Below are positions 52,693 through 64,000 of a stretch of DNA of 64,000 nucleotides, in pieces (the first letter of the stretch is position 1; every line of letters starts with the position of its first letter). Below the pieces are notes generated by a model. It had not been told where the DNA came from, ran no database searches, and saw nothing but the letters and a program-made list of their open reading frames with translations. The DNA is taken from positions 186,001 through 250,000 of the forward strand of contig JAVYIG010002375.1 of assembly GCA_035222895.1 (NCBI GenBank), in the 5' to 3' direction. A program made the translations under genes and the position numbers. The stretch comes from Strongylocentrotus droebachiensis (taxonomy: Eukaryota > Echinodermata > Echinoidea > Camarodonta > Strongylocentrotidae).

Positions 52693-53449
52693 ACAGATAC
52701 TGTTTTCGAAAATATGTCAAACTGTCTATTTTTATATCATTATCGAAAAAAGATTGGAATTCAAAACATAATCATCTTTTATTGCTGAAAATATGTCAGT
52801 TCTATTCAAAGATAACTATCTAGCTATAGGCCTACTTTAACAATAAGAACTAGATCAAAGTGTTTAAAGCAAAATTAATGAACAAACAAGCAAAAAACGC
52901 AAAATGGTTTATTTCATTAAGATTACTTGAAAATGCTTGTTTAAAAACTGATAGAAAAAGACGTTATGGGAACTCAAGCCATATCATAATTATGAATGGT
53001 GACAGTAATATACAATTCTTATGAGATAACATGGTGATAAAATGGATTTTGTTTTCCAGCGCGATTTAAGTAGGAATCCATATTAATGCCATCGAATAAC
53101 AACAAACGTGATTATTATTAATAATTTCTTCTCAAAATTGTCAGCGATGAGTTTTCTGAGATTTTAGACATTTTGATCAGTAAAATTTTAGGCAAATTTA
53201 ACGACTCTGTAAAAATCAAAATTATATTTGGGTTGTGGTTAGTCAATAGACAGATATCTTTGAAATCGAACTGCTGCAATTTAATCTATTTTAATATATC
53301 AATAAGACAATTAATTAGTTTGACATCTTTTCGAATTAGCCCACAGTATCTAGGTAAGTATTTGTAAATATTCATACTATTTTGTAGATAATATATTTCA
53401 GTAAGGTTCGGGAGACACAGTAACTGATGAGAGTATTGATCAATATTGA

Positions 53450-53455
53450 AATAAA
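53450..53455 (+). other. Candidate poly(A) signal of the kinase gene
   Basis: An AATAAA hexamer about 760 nt after the stop codon, in the context gaaataaaagcatg. The same site recurs in each array unit downstream. Confidence 0.4.
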
Positions 53456-54282
53456 AGCATGAATGAGTGCACATTCAATTTAATTTCGAAGGGGCTTCAA
53501 CTAAAGGAGGGAGGCTTACGCCGGCAAAATTCTATGCCACTAAATTATGTAAATGTTTATGCACTAGCTTTTTCGAAGAAAATATTACAACAAACTATGC
53601 AATTTGTGAATTATTGTGGAACCAAAATCAGTTCACACTGTTTATTTATTTGGAATAATGAAATTAAAGCTGCATTTCTTGATCGTTCATAAATATTGAA
53701 ATTCATGAACATATAAACGGAGATGGAATAATCGGTTAACCGAAGGTAGACCATCACGGTACAGAGCGGGGTGGGGCTCTGTACACTGGGGCATTTAGTG
53801 ACCCAAAGAGGGGGGGGGGGGGAGGGGGAATGATGTTAATATATTTTTGTTGTTAAAATTAACATTTGTAGACAAACTGAGCCTATTCCTGATCAATCTG
53901 TCAATGCATCAACAATTCTATGCAAAGTTTGGGCCTACCCTTCCTCCTCTTCGATCTGACTATACCCTATATACTGTGATACTTTTAGAATTTTGACAAA
54001 TCGCACTGGTATTCTGTTCGACACCAAATTTTCAAATATTAATTTTAGGCAGTGAAAAATGAAATTCGTTAACAAATTAAGAGCCGAGCACGCATACATT
54101 TGGTTTTATGCTGGCTCAAGAAAAAAAAGTCGGTAAATACCAAGGCATTGAAGCTGTCGATGTTTCTTTTTAGGGGGTGGGGCCGGGGGTGGGGGGGGAT
54201 GTGTAAATGCACGCCATCATCAACCAATGTCTCCAGAACTACCTTATCAATCATCCTTAAAATTTATATCTACACTTTTTCT

Positions 54283-54440
54283 TGACGTCTTCCAGCTTGG
54301 ACGTTTATTGACGATGATGGGAGTGGCATCCAAAGATGTCGATCTCAAAACCATCGGTAATCAGTCTGTGTCGACAAAACTCCTCCGTCAATCGTCCTAG
54401 CCTTGACGAAGTCGTTGACGAGCTAGAGAGGGTGATGTAG
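54283..54440 (+). pseudogene. Exon-10 copy A1, frameshifted
   Basis: Copy of the last 50 codons of the kinase gene. Relative to the true exon it carries a 4-bp insertion near 54362 (ggtaatcagtctgtg against ggtaatctgtg). This breaks the frame shortly after GVASKDVDLKTIG. It lacks the APE part of exon 10. Confidence 0.9.
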
Positions 54441-56056
54441 ACAGATACTGTTTTCGAAAATATGTCAAACTCTATATTTTTATTTCGTTATCGAAAAAGA
54501 TTGGAGTTCAAAACAAATTAATCTTTTACTGCTGAAAATATGTCAGTTCTATTCAAAGATAACTGTCTAGATAATCTAGCAATAGGCCTACTTCAACAGT
54601 AGCAATTAGATCAAAGTGTTTAAAGCAAAATTAATGAAAAAACAAGCAAAAAACGCAAAATGGTTTATTTCATTAAGATTACTTGAAAATACTTGTTGAA
54701 ATTTTATAGAAAAAGACATTATGGAAACTCAAGCCATATCATATCAATGGCGTCAGTATTATGAAATTATTATGAGATAATATGGTGATAAAAAATTGGA
54801 TTTTCTTTTCCGGCGCGATATAAATAGGAATCCATATTAATGCCATCGAATAACAACAAACTTAATTATTATTACCCACTCAATGTTTATAACTTTTCCT
54901 CAACATTTTCAGCGATGAGTTTTTCTGCTGAGATTCTAAATAAACATTTTGATTAGCAATTAGACCACTTTCACGTCTCCGCCAAAATCAAAATATTATT
55001 TGGGTTGTGGTTAGACAGATATTTTTGAAATCGAACTGCTGCAATTTAATCTATTTTAATATATCAATAAACAAATTAAATAGTTTGACATCTTTTCGAA
55101 TTAGCCCACAGTATCTAGGTAAGTATTTGTAAATATTCATACTATTTTTAAAATAATGTATTTCATTAAGGATCGGGAGACACAGTAACTGGTGAGAATA
55201 TTGATGAATATTCCAATAAAAGCATGGAAAAGTGCACATTCAATTTCATTTCGAAGGGGGTTATAACAAAAGGAGGGAGGCTTACGCCGGCAAAATTCTA
55301 TGCCACTAAATGTAAATGTTTATTGCACTAGCTTTTTCGAAGAAAATATTACAACAAACTATGCAATTTGTGAATTATTGTGAAACCAAAATCAATTCAC
55401 ACTGTTTATTTATTTGGAATAATGAAATTAAAGCTGCATTTCTTGATCTTTCATGAATATTGAAATTCATGAACATATAAACGGAGATGGAGTAATCGGT
55501 TAACCGAAGGTAGACCATCACGTTACAGAGCGGGGTGGGGCTCTGTACACTGGGGCATTTAGTGACCCAAAGAGGGTGGGGGGGGGGGAGGGGGAATGAT
55601 GTTAATATATTTTTGTTGTTAAAATTAACATTTGTAGACAAACTGAGCCTATTCCTGATCAATCTGTCAATGCATCAACAATTCTATGCAAAGTTTGGGC
55701 CAACCCTTCCTCCTCTTCGATCTGACTATACCCTATATCCTTTGATACTTTTAGAATTTTGACAAATCGCACTGGTATTCTGTTCATAACCAAATTTTCA
55801 GATATTAATTTTGGGCAGTGAAAAAATGAAAATCGTTTAAAAATTAAGAGCCGAGCACGCATACATTTGGTTTTATGCTGGCTCAAGAAAACAAAAAAGT
55901 CGGTAAATACCAATGTATTGAAGCTGTCTTTGTTTCTTTTTAGGGTGTGGGGCCGGCGGGGGGGGGGGGGATATGTGTAAATGCACGCCATCACCAACCA
56001 ATGTCTCCAGAACTACCTTATCAATCGTCCTTAAAATGTATATCTATACTTTTTAT

Positions 56057-56209
56057 TGACGTCTTCCAGCTTGGACGTTTATTGACAATGATGGAGTAGC
56101 ATCTAACAATGCTGACCTCATCGCCATCGGTAATCTGTGTCGTCAAAACTCCTCCGTCAATCGTCCTAGCCTTGACGAAGTCGTTGACGAGCTAGAGAGG
56201 GTGATGTAG
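56057..56209 (+). pseudogene. Exon-10 copy B1, frameshifted
   Basis: B-type copy. A single G is missing near 56095 (atgatggagtagc against atgatgggagtagc), giving an immediate in-frame TAG. Otherwise it is very close to the real exon, including ADLIAIGNLCRQNSS-coding sequence. Confidence 0.9.
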
Positions 56210-57809
56210 ACAGATACTGTTTTCGAAAATATGTCAAACTCTATATTTTTATTTCGTTATCGAAAAAGATTGGAGTTCAAAACAAAATAATCTTTTATTG
56301 CTGAAAATATGTCAGTTCTATTCAAAGATAACTGTCTAAATAATCTAGCTATAGGCCTACTTCAACAGTAACAATTAGATCAAAGTGTTTAAAGCAAAAT
56401 TAATGAAAAAACAAGCAAAAAACGCAAAATGGTTTATTTCATTAAGATTACTTGAAAATACTTGTTGAAATTTTATAGAAAAAGACGTTATGGAAACTCA
56501 AGCCATATCATATGAATGGCGTCAGTATTATAAAATTATTATGAGATAATGTGGTGATAAAAAATTGGATTTTCTTTTCCGGCGCGATATAAATAGGAAT
56601 ACATATTAATGCCATCGAATAACAACAAACTTAATTATTATTACCCACTCAATGTTTATAACTTTTCCTCAACATTTTCAGCGATGAGTTTTTCTGCTGA
56701 GATTCTAAATAAACATTTTGATTAGCAATTAGACCACTTTCACGTCTCCGCCAAAATCAAAATATTATTTGGGTTGTGGTTAGACAGATATTTTTGAAAT
56801 CGAACTGCTGCAATTTAATCTATTTTAATATATCAATAAACAAATTAAATAGTTTGACATCTTTTCGAATTAGCCCACAGTATCTAGGTAAGTATTTGTA
56901 AATATTCATATTATTTTGTGGATAATAGATTTCAGTAAGGTTCGGGAGACACAGTAACTGATGAGAATATTGAAGAATATTCGAATAAAAGCATGAAAGA
57001 GTGCACATTCAATTTCATTTCGAAAGGGGCTTCAACAAAAGGAGGGACGCTTACGCCGGCAAAATTCTATGCTACTAAATGTAAATGTTTATTGCACAAG
57101 CCCTTTCGATGAAAATATTACAACAAACTATGCAATTTGCGAATTATTGTGAAACCATTCACACTGTTTATTTATTTGGAATAATGTAATTATAGCTTCA
57201 TTTTTTGCTCTTTCATGAATATTGAAATTCATGAACATATAAACGGAGATGGAATAATCGGTATTAATCGAAGGTAGTCCGTCACGGTACAGAGCGGGGT
57301 GGGGCTCTGTACACCGGGGCATTTAATGATCCAAAGAGGGGGGGGGGGGAGGGGAATTATGTTAATATATTTTTGTTGTTAGAATTAGCATTTTGTAGAC
57401 AAACTGAGCCTATTTCCGATCAATCTGTCAATGGATCAACATATCTATGCAAAGTTTGGGCTAATCCTTCCCACTCTTCGATCCGACTATACCCTATATT
57501 GTGATACTTCTAGAAATTAGAAAAATCGCACTGGTATTCTGTTCGTAACCAAATTTTCAAATATCAATATTATTATTAGGCAGTGAAAAAGGAAAATTGT
57601 TTAAAAATTAAGAGCCGAGCACGCATACATTTAGTTTTATGCTGGCTCAAGAAAAAAAAGTCGGTAAATACCAAGGCATTGAAGCTATCGATGTTTCTTT
57701 TTAGGGGGTGGGGCCGGGGGCGGGATATGTGTAAATGCACGCCATCATCAACCAATGTCTCCAGAACTACCTTATCAATCATCCTTAAAATTTATATCTA
57801 CACTTTTCT

Positions 57810-57967
57810 TGACGTCTTCCAGCTTGGACGTTTATTGACGATGATGGGAGTGGCATCCAAAGATGTCGATCTCAAAACCATCGGTAATCAGTCTGTGTCG
57901 ACAAAACTCCTCCGTCAATCGTCCTAGCCTTGACGAAGTCGTTGACGAGCTAGAGAGGGTGATGTAG
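57810..57967 (+). pseudogene. Exon-10 copy A2, frameshifted
   Basis: Same 4-bp insertion and same substitutions as copy A1 (near 57889). The lesion therefore predates amplification of the A/B dimer. Confidence 0.9.
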
Positions 57968-59580
57968 ACAGATACTGTTTTCGAAAATATGTCAAACTCT
58001 ATATTTTTATTTCGTTATCGAAAAAGATTGGAGTTCAAAACAAATTAATCTTTTACTGCTGAAAATATGTCAGTTCTATTCAAAGATAACTGTCTAGATA
58101 ATCTAGCAATAGGCCTACTTCAACAGTAGCAATTAGATCAAAGTGTTTAAAGCAAAATTAATGAAAAAACAAGCAAAAAACGCAAAATGGTTTATTTCAT
58201 TAAGATTACTTGAAAATACTTGTTGAAATTTTATAGAAAAAGACATTATGGAAACTCAAGCCATATCATATCAATGGCGTCAGTATTATGAAATTATTAT
58301 GAGATAATATGGTGATAAAAAATTGGATTTTCTTTTCCGGCGCGATATAAATAGGAATCCATATTAATGCCATCGAATAACAACAAACTTAATTATTATT
58401 ACCCACTCAATGTTTATAACTTTTCCTCAACATTTTCAGCGATGAGTTTTTCTGCTGAGATTCTAAATAAACATTTTGATTAGCAATTAGACCACTTTCA
58501 CGTCTCCGCCAAAATCAAAATATTATTTGGGTTGTGGTTAGACAGATATTTTTGAAATCGAACTGCTGCAATTTAATCTATTTTAATATATCAATTAACA
58601 AATTAAATAGTTTGACATCTTTTCGAATTAGCTCTCAGTATCTAGGTAAGTATTTGTAAATATTCATACTATTTTTAAAATAATGTATTTCATGAAGGAT
58701 CGGGAGACACAGTAACTGGTGAGAATATTGATGAATATTCCAATAAAAGCATGGAAAAGTGCACATTCAATTTCATTTCGAAGGGGGTTATAACAAAAGG
58801 AGGGAGGCTTACGCCGGCAAAATTCTATGCCACTAAATGTAAATGTTTATTGCACTAGCTTTTTCGAAGAAAATATTACAACAAACTATGCAATTTGTGA
58901 ATTATTGTGAAACCAAAATCAATTCACACTGTTTATTTATTTGGAATAATGAAATTAAAGCTGCATTTCTTGATCTTTCATGAATATTGAAATTCATGAA
59001 CATATAAACGGAGATGGAGTAATCGGTTAACCGAAGGTAGACCATCACGGTACAGAGCGGGGTGGGGCTCTGTACACTGGGGCATTTAGTGACCCAAAGA
59101 GGGTGGGGGGAGGGGGAAGGATGTTAATATATTTTTGTTGTTAAAATTAACATTTGTAGACAAACTGAGCCTATTCCTGATCAATCTGTCAATGCATCAA
59201 CAATTCTATGCAAAGTTTGGGCCAACCCTTCCTCCTCTTCGATCTGACTATACCCTATATCCTTTGATACTTTTAGAATTTTGACAAATCGCACTGGTAT
59301 TCTGTTCATAACCAAATTTTCAGATATTAATTTTGGGCAGTGAAAAAATGAAAATCGTTTAAAAATTAAGAGCCGAGCACGCATACATTTGGTTTTATGC
59401 TGGCTCAAGAAAACAAAAAAGTCGGTAAATACCAATGTATTGAAGCTGTCTTTGTTTCTTTTTAGGGTGTGGGGCCGGCGGGGGGGGGGGGGGGATATGT
59501 GTAAATGCACGCCATCACCAACCAATGTCTCCAGAACTACCTTATCAATCGTCCTTAAAATGTATATCTATACTTTTTAT

Positions 59581-59733
59581 TGACGTCTTCCAGCTTGGAC
59601 GTTTATTGACAATGATGGAGTAGCATCTAACAATGCTGACCTCATCGCCATCGGTAATCTGTGTCGTCAAAACTCCTCCGTCAATCGTCCTAGCCTTGAC
59701 GAAGTCGTTGACGAGCTAGAGAGGGTGATGTAG
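59581..59733 (+). pseudogene. Exon-10 copy B2, frameshifted
   Basis: Same 1-bp deletion as copy B1 (near 59620). The flank is also nearly the same as that of B1 over the stretches I compared by eye. Confidence 0.9.
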
Positions 59734-61333
59734 ACAGATACTGTTTTCGAAAATATGTCAAACTCTATATTTTTATTTCGTTATCGAAAAAGATTGGAGT
59801 TCAAAACAAAATAATCTTTTATTGCTGAAAATATGTCAGTTCTATTCAAAGATAACTGTCTAAATAATCTAGCTATAGGCCTACTTCAACAGTAACAATT
59901 AGATCAAAGTGTTTAAAGCAAAATTAATGAAAAAACAAGCAAAAAACGCAAAATGGTTTATTTCATTAAGATTACTTGAAAATACTTGTTGAAATTTTAT
60001 AGAAAAAGACGTTATGGAAACTCAAGCCATATCATATGAATGGCGTCAGTATTATAAAATTATTATGAGATAATGTGGTGATAAAAAATTGGATTTTCTT
60101 TTCCGGCGCGATATAAATAGGAATACATATTAATGCCATCGAATAACAACAAACTTAATTATTATTACCCACTCAATGTTTATAACTTTTCCTCAACATT
60201 TTCAGCGATGAGTTTTTCTGCTGAGATTCTAAATAAACATTTTGATTAGCAATTAGACCACTTTCACGTCTCCGCCAAAATCAAAATATTATTTGGGTTG
60301 TGGTTAGACAGATATTTTTGAAATCGAACTGCTGCAATTTAATCTATTTTAATATATCAATAAACAAATTAAATAGTTTGACATCTTTTCGAATTAGCCC
60401 ACAGTATCTAGGTAAGTATTTGTAAATATTCATATTATTTTGTGGATAATAGATTTCAGTAAGGTTCGGGAGACACAGTAACTGATGAGAATATTGAAGA
60501 ATATTCGAATAAAAGCATGAAAGAGTGCACATTCAATTTCATTTCGAAAGGGGCTTCAACAAAAGGAGGGACGCTTACGCCGGCAAAATTCTATGCTACT
60601 AAATGTAAATGTTTATTGCACAAGCCCTTTCGATGAAAATATTACAACAAACTATGCAATTTGCGAATTATTGTGAAACCATTCACACTGTTTATTTATT
60701 TGGAATAATGTAATTATAGCTTCATTTTTTGCTCTTTCATGAATATTGAAATTCATGAACATATAAACGGAGATGGAATAATCGGTATTAATCGAAGGTA
60801 GTCCGTCACGGTACAGAGCGGGGTGGGGCTCTGTACACCGGGGCATTTAATGATCCAAAGAGGGGGGGGGGGGAGGGGAATTATGTTAATATATTTTTGT
60901 TGTTAGAATTAGCATTTTGTAGACAAACTGAGCCTATTTCCGATCAATCTGTCAATGGATCAACATATCTATGCAAAGTTTGGGCTAATCCTTCCCAATC
61001 TTCGATCCGACTATACCCTATATTGTGATACTTCTAGAAATTAGAAAAATCGCACTGGTATTCTGTTCGTAACCAAATTTCAAATATCAATATTATTATT
61101 AGGCAGTGAAAAAGGAAAATTGTTTAAAAATTAAGAGCCGAGCACGCATACATTTAGTTTTATGCTGGCTCAAGAAAAAAAAGTCGGTAAATACCAAGGC
61201 ATTGAAGCTATCGATGTTTCTTTTTAGGGGGTGGGGCCGGGGGCGGGATATGTGTAAATGCACGCCATCATCAACCAATGTCTCCAGAACTACCTTATCA
61301 ATCATCCTTAAAATTTATATCTACACTTTTTCT

Positions 61334-61491
61334 TGACGTCTTCCAGCTTGGACGTTTATTGACGATGATGGGAGTGGCATCCAAAGATGTCGATCTCAAA
61401 ACCATCGGTAATCAGTCTGTGTCGACAAAACTCCTCCGTCAATCGTCCTAGCCTTGACGAAGTCGTTGACGAGCTAGAGAGGGTGATGTAG
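61334..61491 (+). pseudogene. Exon-10 copy A3, frameshifted
   Basis: Carries the A-type 4-bp insertion near 61413, as in A1 and A2. Confidence 0.9.
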
Positions 61492-63100
61492 ACAGATACT
61501 GTTTTCGAAAATATGTCAAACTCTATATTTTTATTTCGTTATCGAAAAAGATTGGAGTTCAAAACAAATTAATCTTTTACTGCTGAAAATATGTCAGTTC
61601 TATTCAAAGATAACTGTCTAGATAATCTAGCAATAGGCCTACTTCAACAGTAGCAATTAGATCAAAGTGTTTAAAGCAAAATTAATGAAAAAACAAGCAA
61701 AAAACGCAAAATGGTTTATTTCATTAAGATTACTTGAAAATACTTGTTGAAATTTTATAGAAAAAGACATTATGGAAACTCAAGCCATATCATATCAATG
61801 GCGTCAGTATTATGAAATTATTATGAGATAATATGGTGATAAAAAATTGGATTTTCTTTTCCGGCGCGATATAAATAGGAATCCATATTAATGCCATCGA
61901 ATAACAACAAACTTAATTATTATTACCCACTCAATGTTTATAACTTTTCCTCAACATTTTCAGCGATGAGTTTTTCTGCTGAGATTCTAAATAAACATTT
62001 TGATTAGCAATTAGACCACTTTCACGTCTCCGCCAAAATCAAAATATTATTTGGGTTGTGGTTAGACAGATATTTTTGAAATCGAACTGCTGCAATTTAA
62101 TCTATTTTAATATATCAATTAACTAATTAAATAGTTTGACATCTTTTCGAATTAGCTCTCAGTATCTAGGTAAGTATTTGTAAATATTCATACTATTTTT
62201 AAAATAATGTATTTCATGAAGGATCGGGAGACACAGTAACTGGTGAGAATATTGATGAATATTCCAATAAAAGCATGGAAAAGTGCACATTCAATTTCAT
62301 TTCGAAGGGGGTTATAACAAAAGGAGGGAGGCTTACGCCGGCAAAATTCTATGCCACTAAATGTAAATGTTTATTGCACTAGCTTTTTCGAAGAAAATAT
62401 TACAACAAACTATGCAATTTGTGAATTATTGTGAAACCAAAATCTATTCACACTGTTTATTTATTTGGAATAATGAAATTAAAGCTGCATTTCTTGATCT
62501 TTCATGAATATTGAAATTCATGAACATATAAACGGAGATGGAGTAATCGGTTAACCGAAGGTAGACCATCACGGTACAGAGCGGGGTGGGGCTCTGTACA
62601 CTGGGGCATTTAGTGACCCAAAGAGGGTGGGGGGAGGGGGAAGGATGTTAATATATTTTTGTTGTTAAAATTAACATTTGTAGACAAACTGAGCCTATTC
62701 CTGATCAATCTGTCAATGCATCAACAATTCTATGCAAAGTTTGGGCCAACCCTTCCTCCTCTTCGATCTGACTTTCCCCTATATCCTGTGATACTTTTAG
62801 AATTTTGACAAATCCCACTGGTATTCTGTTCATAACCAAATTTTCAGATATTAATTTTGGGCAGTGAAAAATGAAAATCGTTTAAAAATTAAGAGCCGAG
62901 CACGCATACATTTGGTTTTATGCTGGCTCAAGAAAACAAAAAAGTCGGTAAATACCAATGTATTGAAGCTGTCTTTGTTTCTTTTTAGGGGGTGGGGCCG
63001 GCGGGGGGGGGGGGATATGTGTAAATGCACGCCATCACCAACCAATGTCTCCAGAACTACCTTATCAATCGTCCTTAAAATATATATCTATACTTTTTAT

Positions 63101-63383
63101 TGACGTCTTCCAGCTTGGACGTTTATTGACAATGATGGGAGTAGCATCTAACAATGCTGACCTCATCGCCATCGGTAATCTGTGTCGTCAAAACTCCTCC
63201 GTCAATCGTCCTAGCCTCGACGAAGTCGTTGACGAGCTGGAGAGGGTGATGTGGACAGATACTGTTCTCGAAAATATGTCAAACTCTTTATTTTATTTCA
63301 TTATCGAAAAAGATTGGAATTCAAAACAAAATAATCTTTTATTGCTGAAAATATGTCAGTTCTATTCAAAGATAACTGTCTAA
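63101..63383 (+). pseudogene. Exon-10 copy B3, open frame, stop codon lost
   Basis: Unlike B1 and B2 it keeps the GGG, so the frame is open through DVFQLGRLLTMMGVASNNAD, NRPSLDEVVDELERVM. The terminal TAG is changed to TGG (63252-63254), adding about 43 codons to a stop at 63381. It still lacks the 5' part of exon 10. It could only be expressed if spliced to something upstream. I see no evidence that it is. Confidence 0.75.
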
Positions 63384-64000
63384 ATAATCTAGCTATAGGC
63401 CTACTTCAACAGTAACAATTAGATCAAAGTGTTTAAAGCAAAATTAATGAAAAAACAAGCAAAAAACGCAAAATGGTTTATTTCATTAAGATTACTTGAA
63501 AATACTTGTTGAAATTTTATAGAAAAAGACATTATGGAAACTCAAGCCATATCATATGAATGGCGTCAGTATAATGAAATTATTATGAGATAATATGGTG
63601 ATAAAAAATTGGATTTTCTTTTCCGACGCGATATAAATAGGAATCCATATTAATGCCATCTGATAACAACAAACTTAATTATTATTACCCACTCAATGTT
63701 TATAACTTTTCCTCAACATTTTCAGCGATGAGTTTTTCTGCTGAGATTCTAAATAAACATTTTGATTAGCAATTAGACCACTTTCAGGTCTCCGCCAAAA
63801 TCAAAATATTATTTGGGTTGTGGTTAGACAGATATTTTTGAAATCGAACTGCTGCAATTTAATCTATTTTCATATATCAATAAACAAATTAAATAGTTTG
63901 ACATCTTTTCGAATTAGCCCACAGTATCTAGGTAAGTATTTGTAAATATTCATATTATTCTGTAGATAATAGATTTCAGTAAGGTTCGGGAGACACAGTA

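Larger units (their letters stand above)
52539..64000 (+). repeat. Tandem array of kinase terminal exon plus 3' flank
   Basis: The sequence starting tgacgtcttccagcttgg recurs at 52539, 54283, 56057, 57810, 59581, 61334 and 63101, giving units of 1744, 1774, 1753, 1771, 1753 and 1767 bp. Each unit has about 154 bp of the terminal exon followed by about 1.6 kb of 3' flank. Types A (54283, 57810, 61334) and B (56057, 59581, 63101) alternate, giving a dimer period of 3520-3527 bp. The real exon's flank is B-like. Each unit holds two poly-G tracts. The array continues past the window. Confidence 0.95.

Noticed and set aside
57576-57782. Minus-strand frames repeated through the array (starting MIDKVVLETLVDDG)
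   Set aside because: They recur only because the ~1.75-kb unit is duplicated; no domain and no conservation beyond that of the DNA.

Overview
This is animal nuclear DNA. It is AT-rich, with spliced genes, introns of up to about 24 kb, abundant microsatellites and many DNA transposons. The most likely source is an echinoderm, probably a sea urchin. The evidence is a venus kinase receptor gene (a receptor tyrosine kinase family of invertebrates, absent from vertebrates), a pearl/HINE-type element with an ACGT microsatellite and ~150-bp core repeats, and general composition. No species can be named from the sequence alone.

Positions 1-38579 hold the 3' part of a venus kinase receptor (VKR) gene on the + strand. 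Ten exons with compatible phases and GT/AG junctions encode 750 residues: the end of the extracellular Venus-flytrap ligand-binding module, one transmembrane helix, an insulin-receptor-like tyrosine kinase with all catalytic motifs, and a ~275-residue Ser-rich cytoplasmic tail. Upstream exons lie before the window. The introns are full of mobile DNA: a pearl/HINE element at 3964-4939, several TTAA-flanked MITEs, and a ~13.6-kb element at 8850-22425 with perfect 46-bp terminal inverted repeats and a TAA target duplication. That large element is internally duplicated and carries a minus-strand Helitron (15066-18041) whose exact empty site survives in the second internal copy. The Helitron contains a dense tandem array of GCGTA motifs. 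A decayed tandem copy of one kinase exon sits just upstream of the true exon (34951-35060).

Positions 38580-48733 are intergenic, with simple repeats (CT, TTC), a degenerate ~200-bp tandem array (44850-46470), small inverted-repeat elements and no gene I can support.

Positions 48734-52692 hold a complete second gene on the + strand. Ten exons encode a 568-residue intracellular protein with a short coiled-coil segment, a proline/threonine-rich linker with TPETAP-like repeats and a C-terminal protein kinase domain in which HRD is replaced by MND. I do not know a name for it.

Positions 52539 to the window end form a tandem array. The last 154 bp of that kinase gene's terminal exon plus ~1.6 kb of 3' flank are repeated every ~1.75 kb. 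Two diverged unit types, A and B, alternate and make a ~3.52-kb higher-order repeat. Six extra exon copies are visible; five carry shared frameshifts and the last keeps an open frame with a lost stop codon. The array runs off the right edge.
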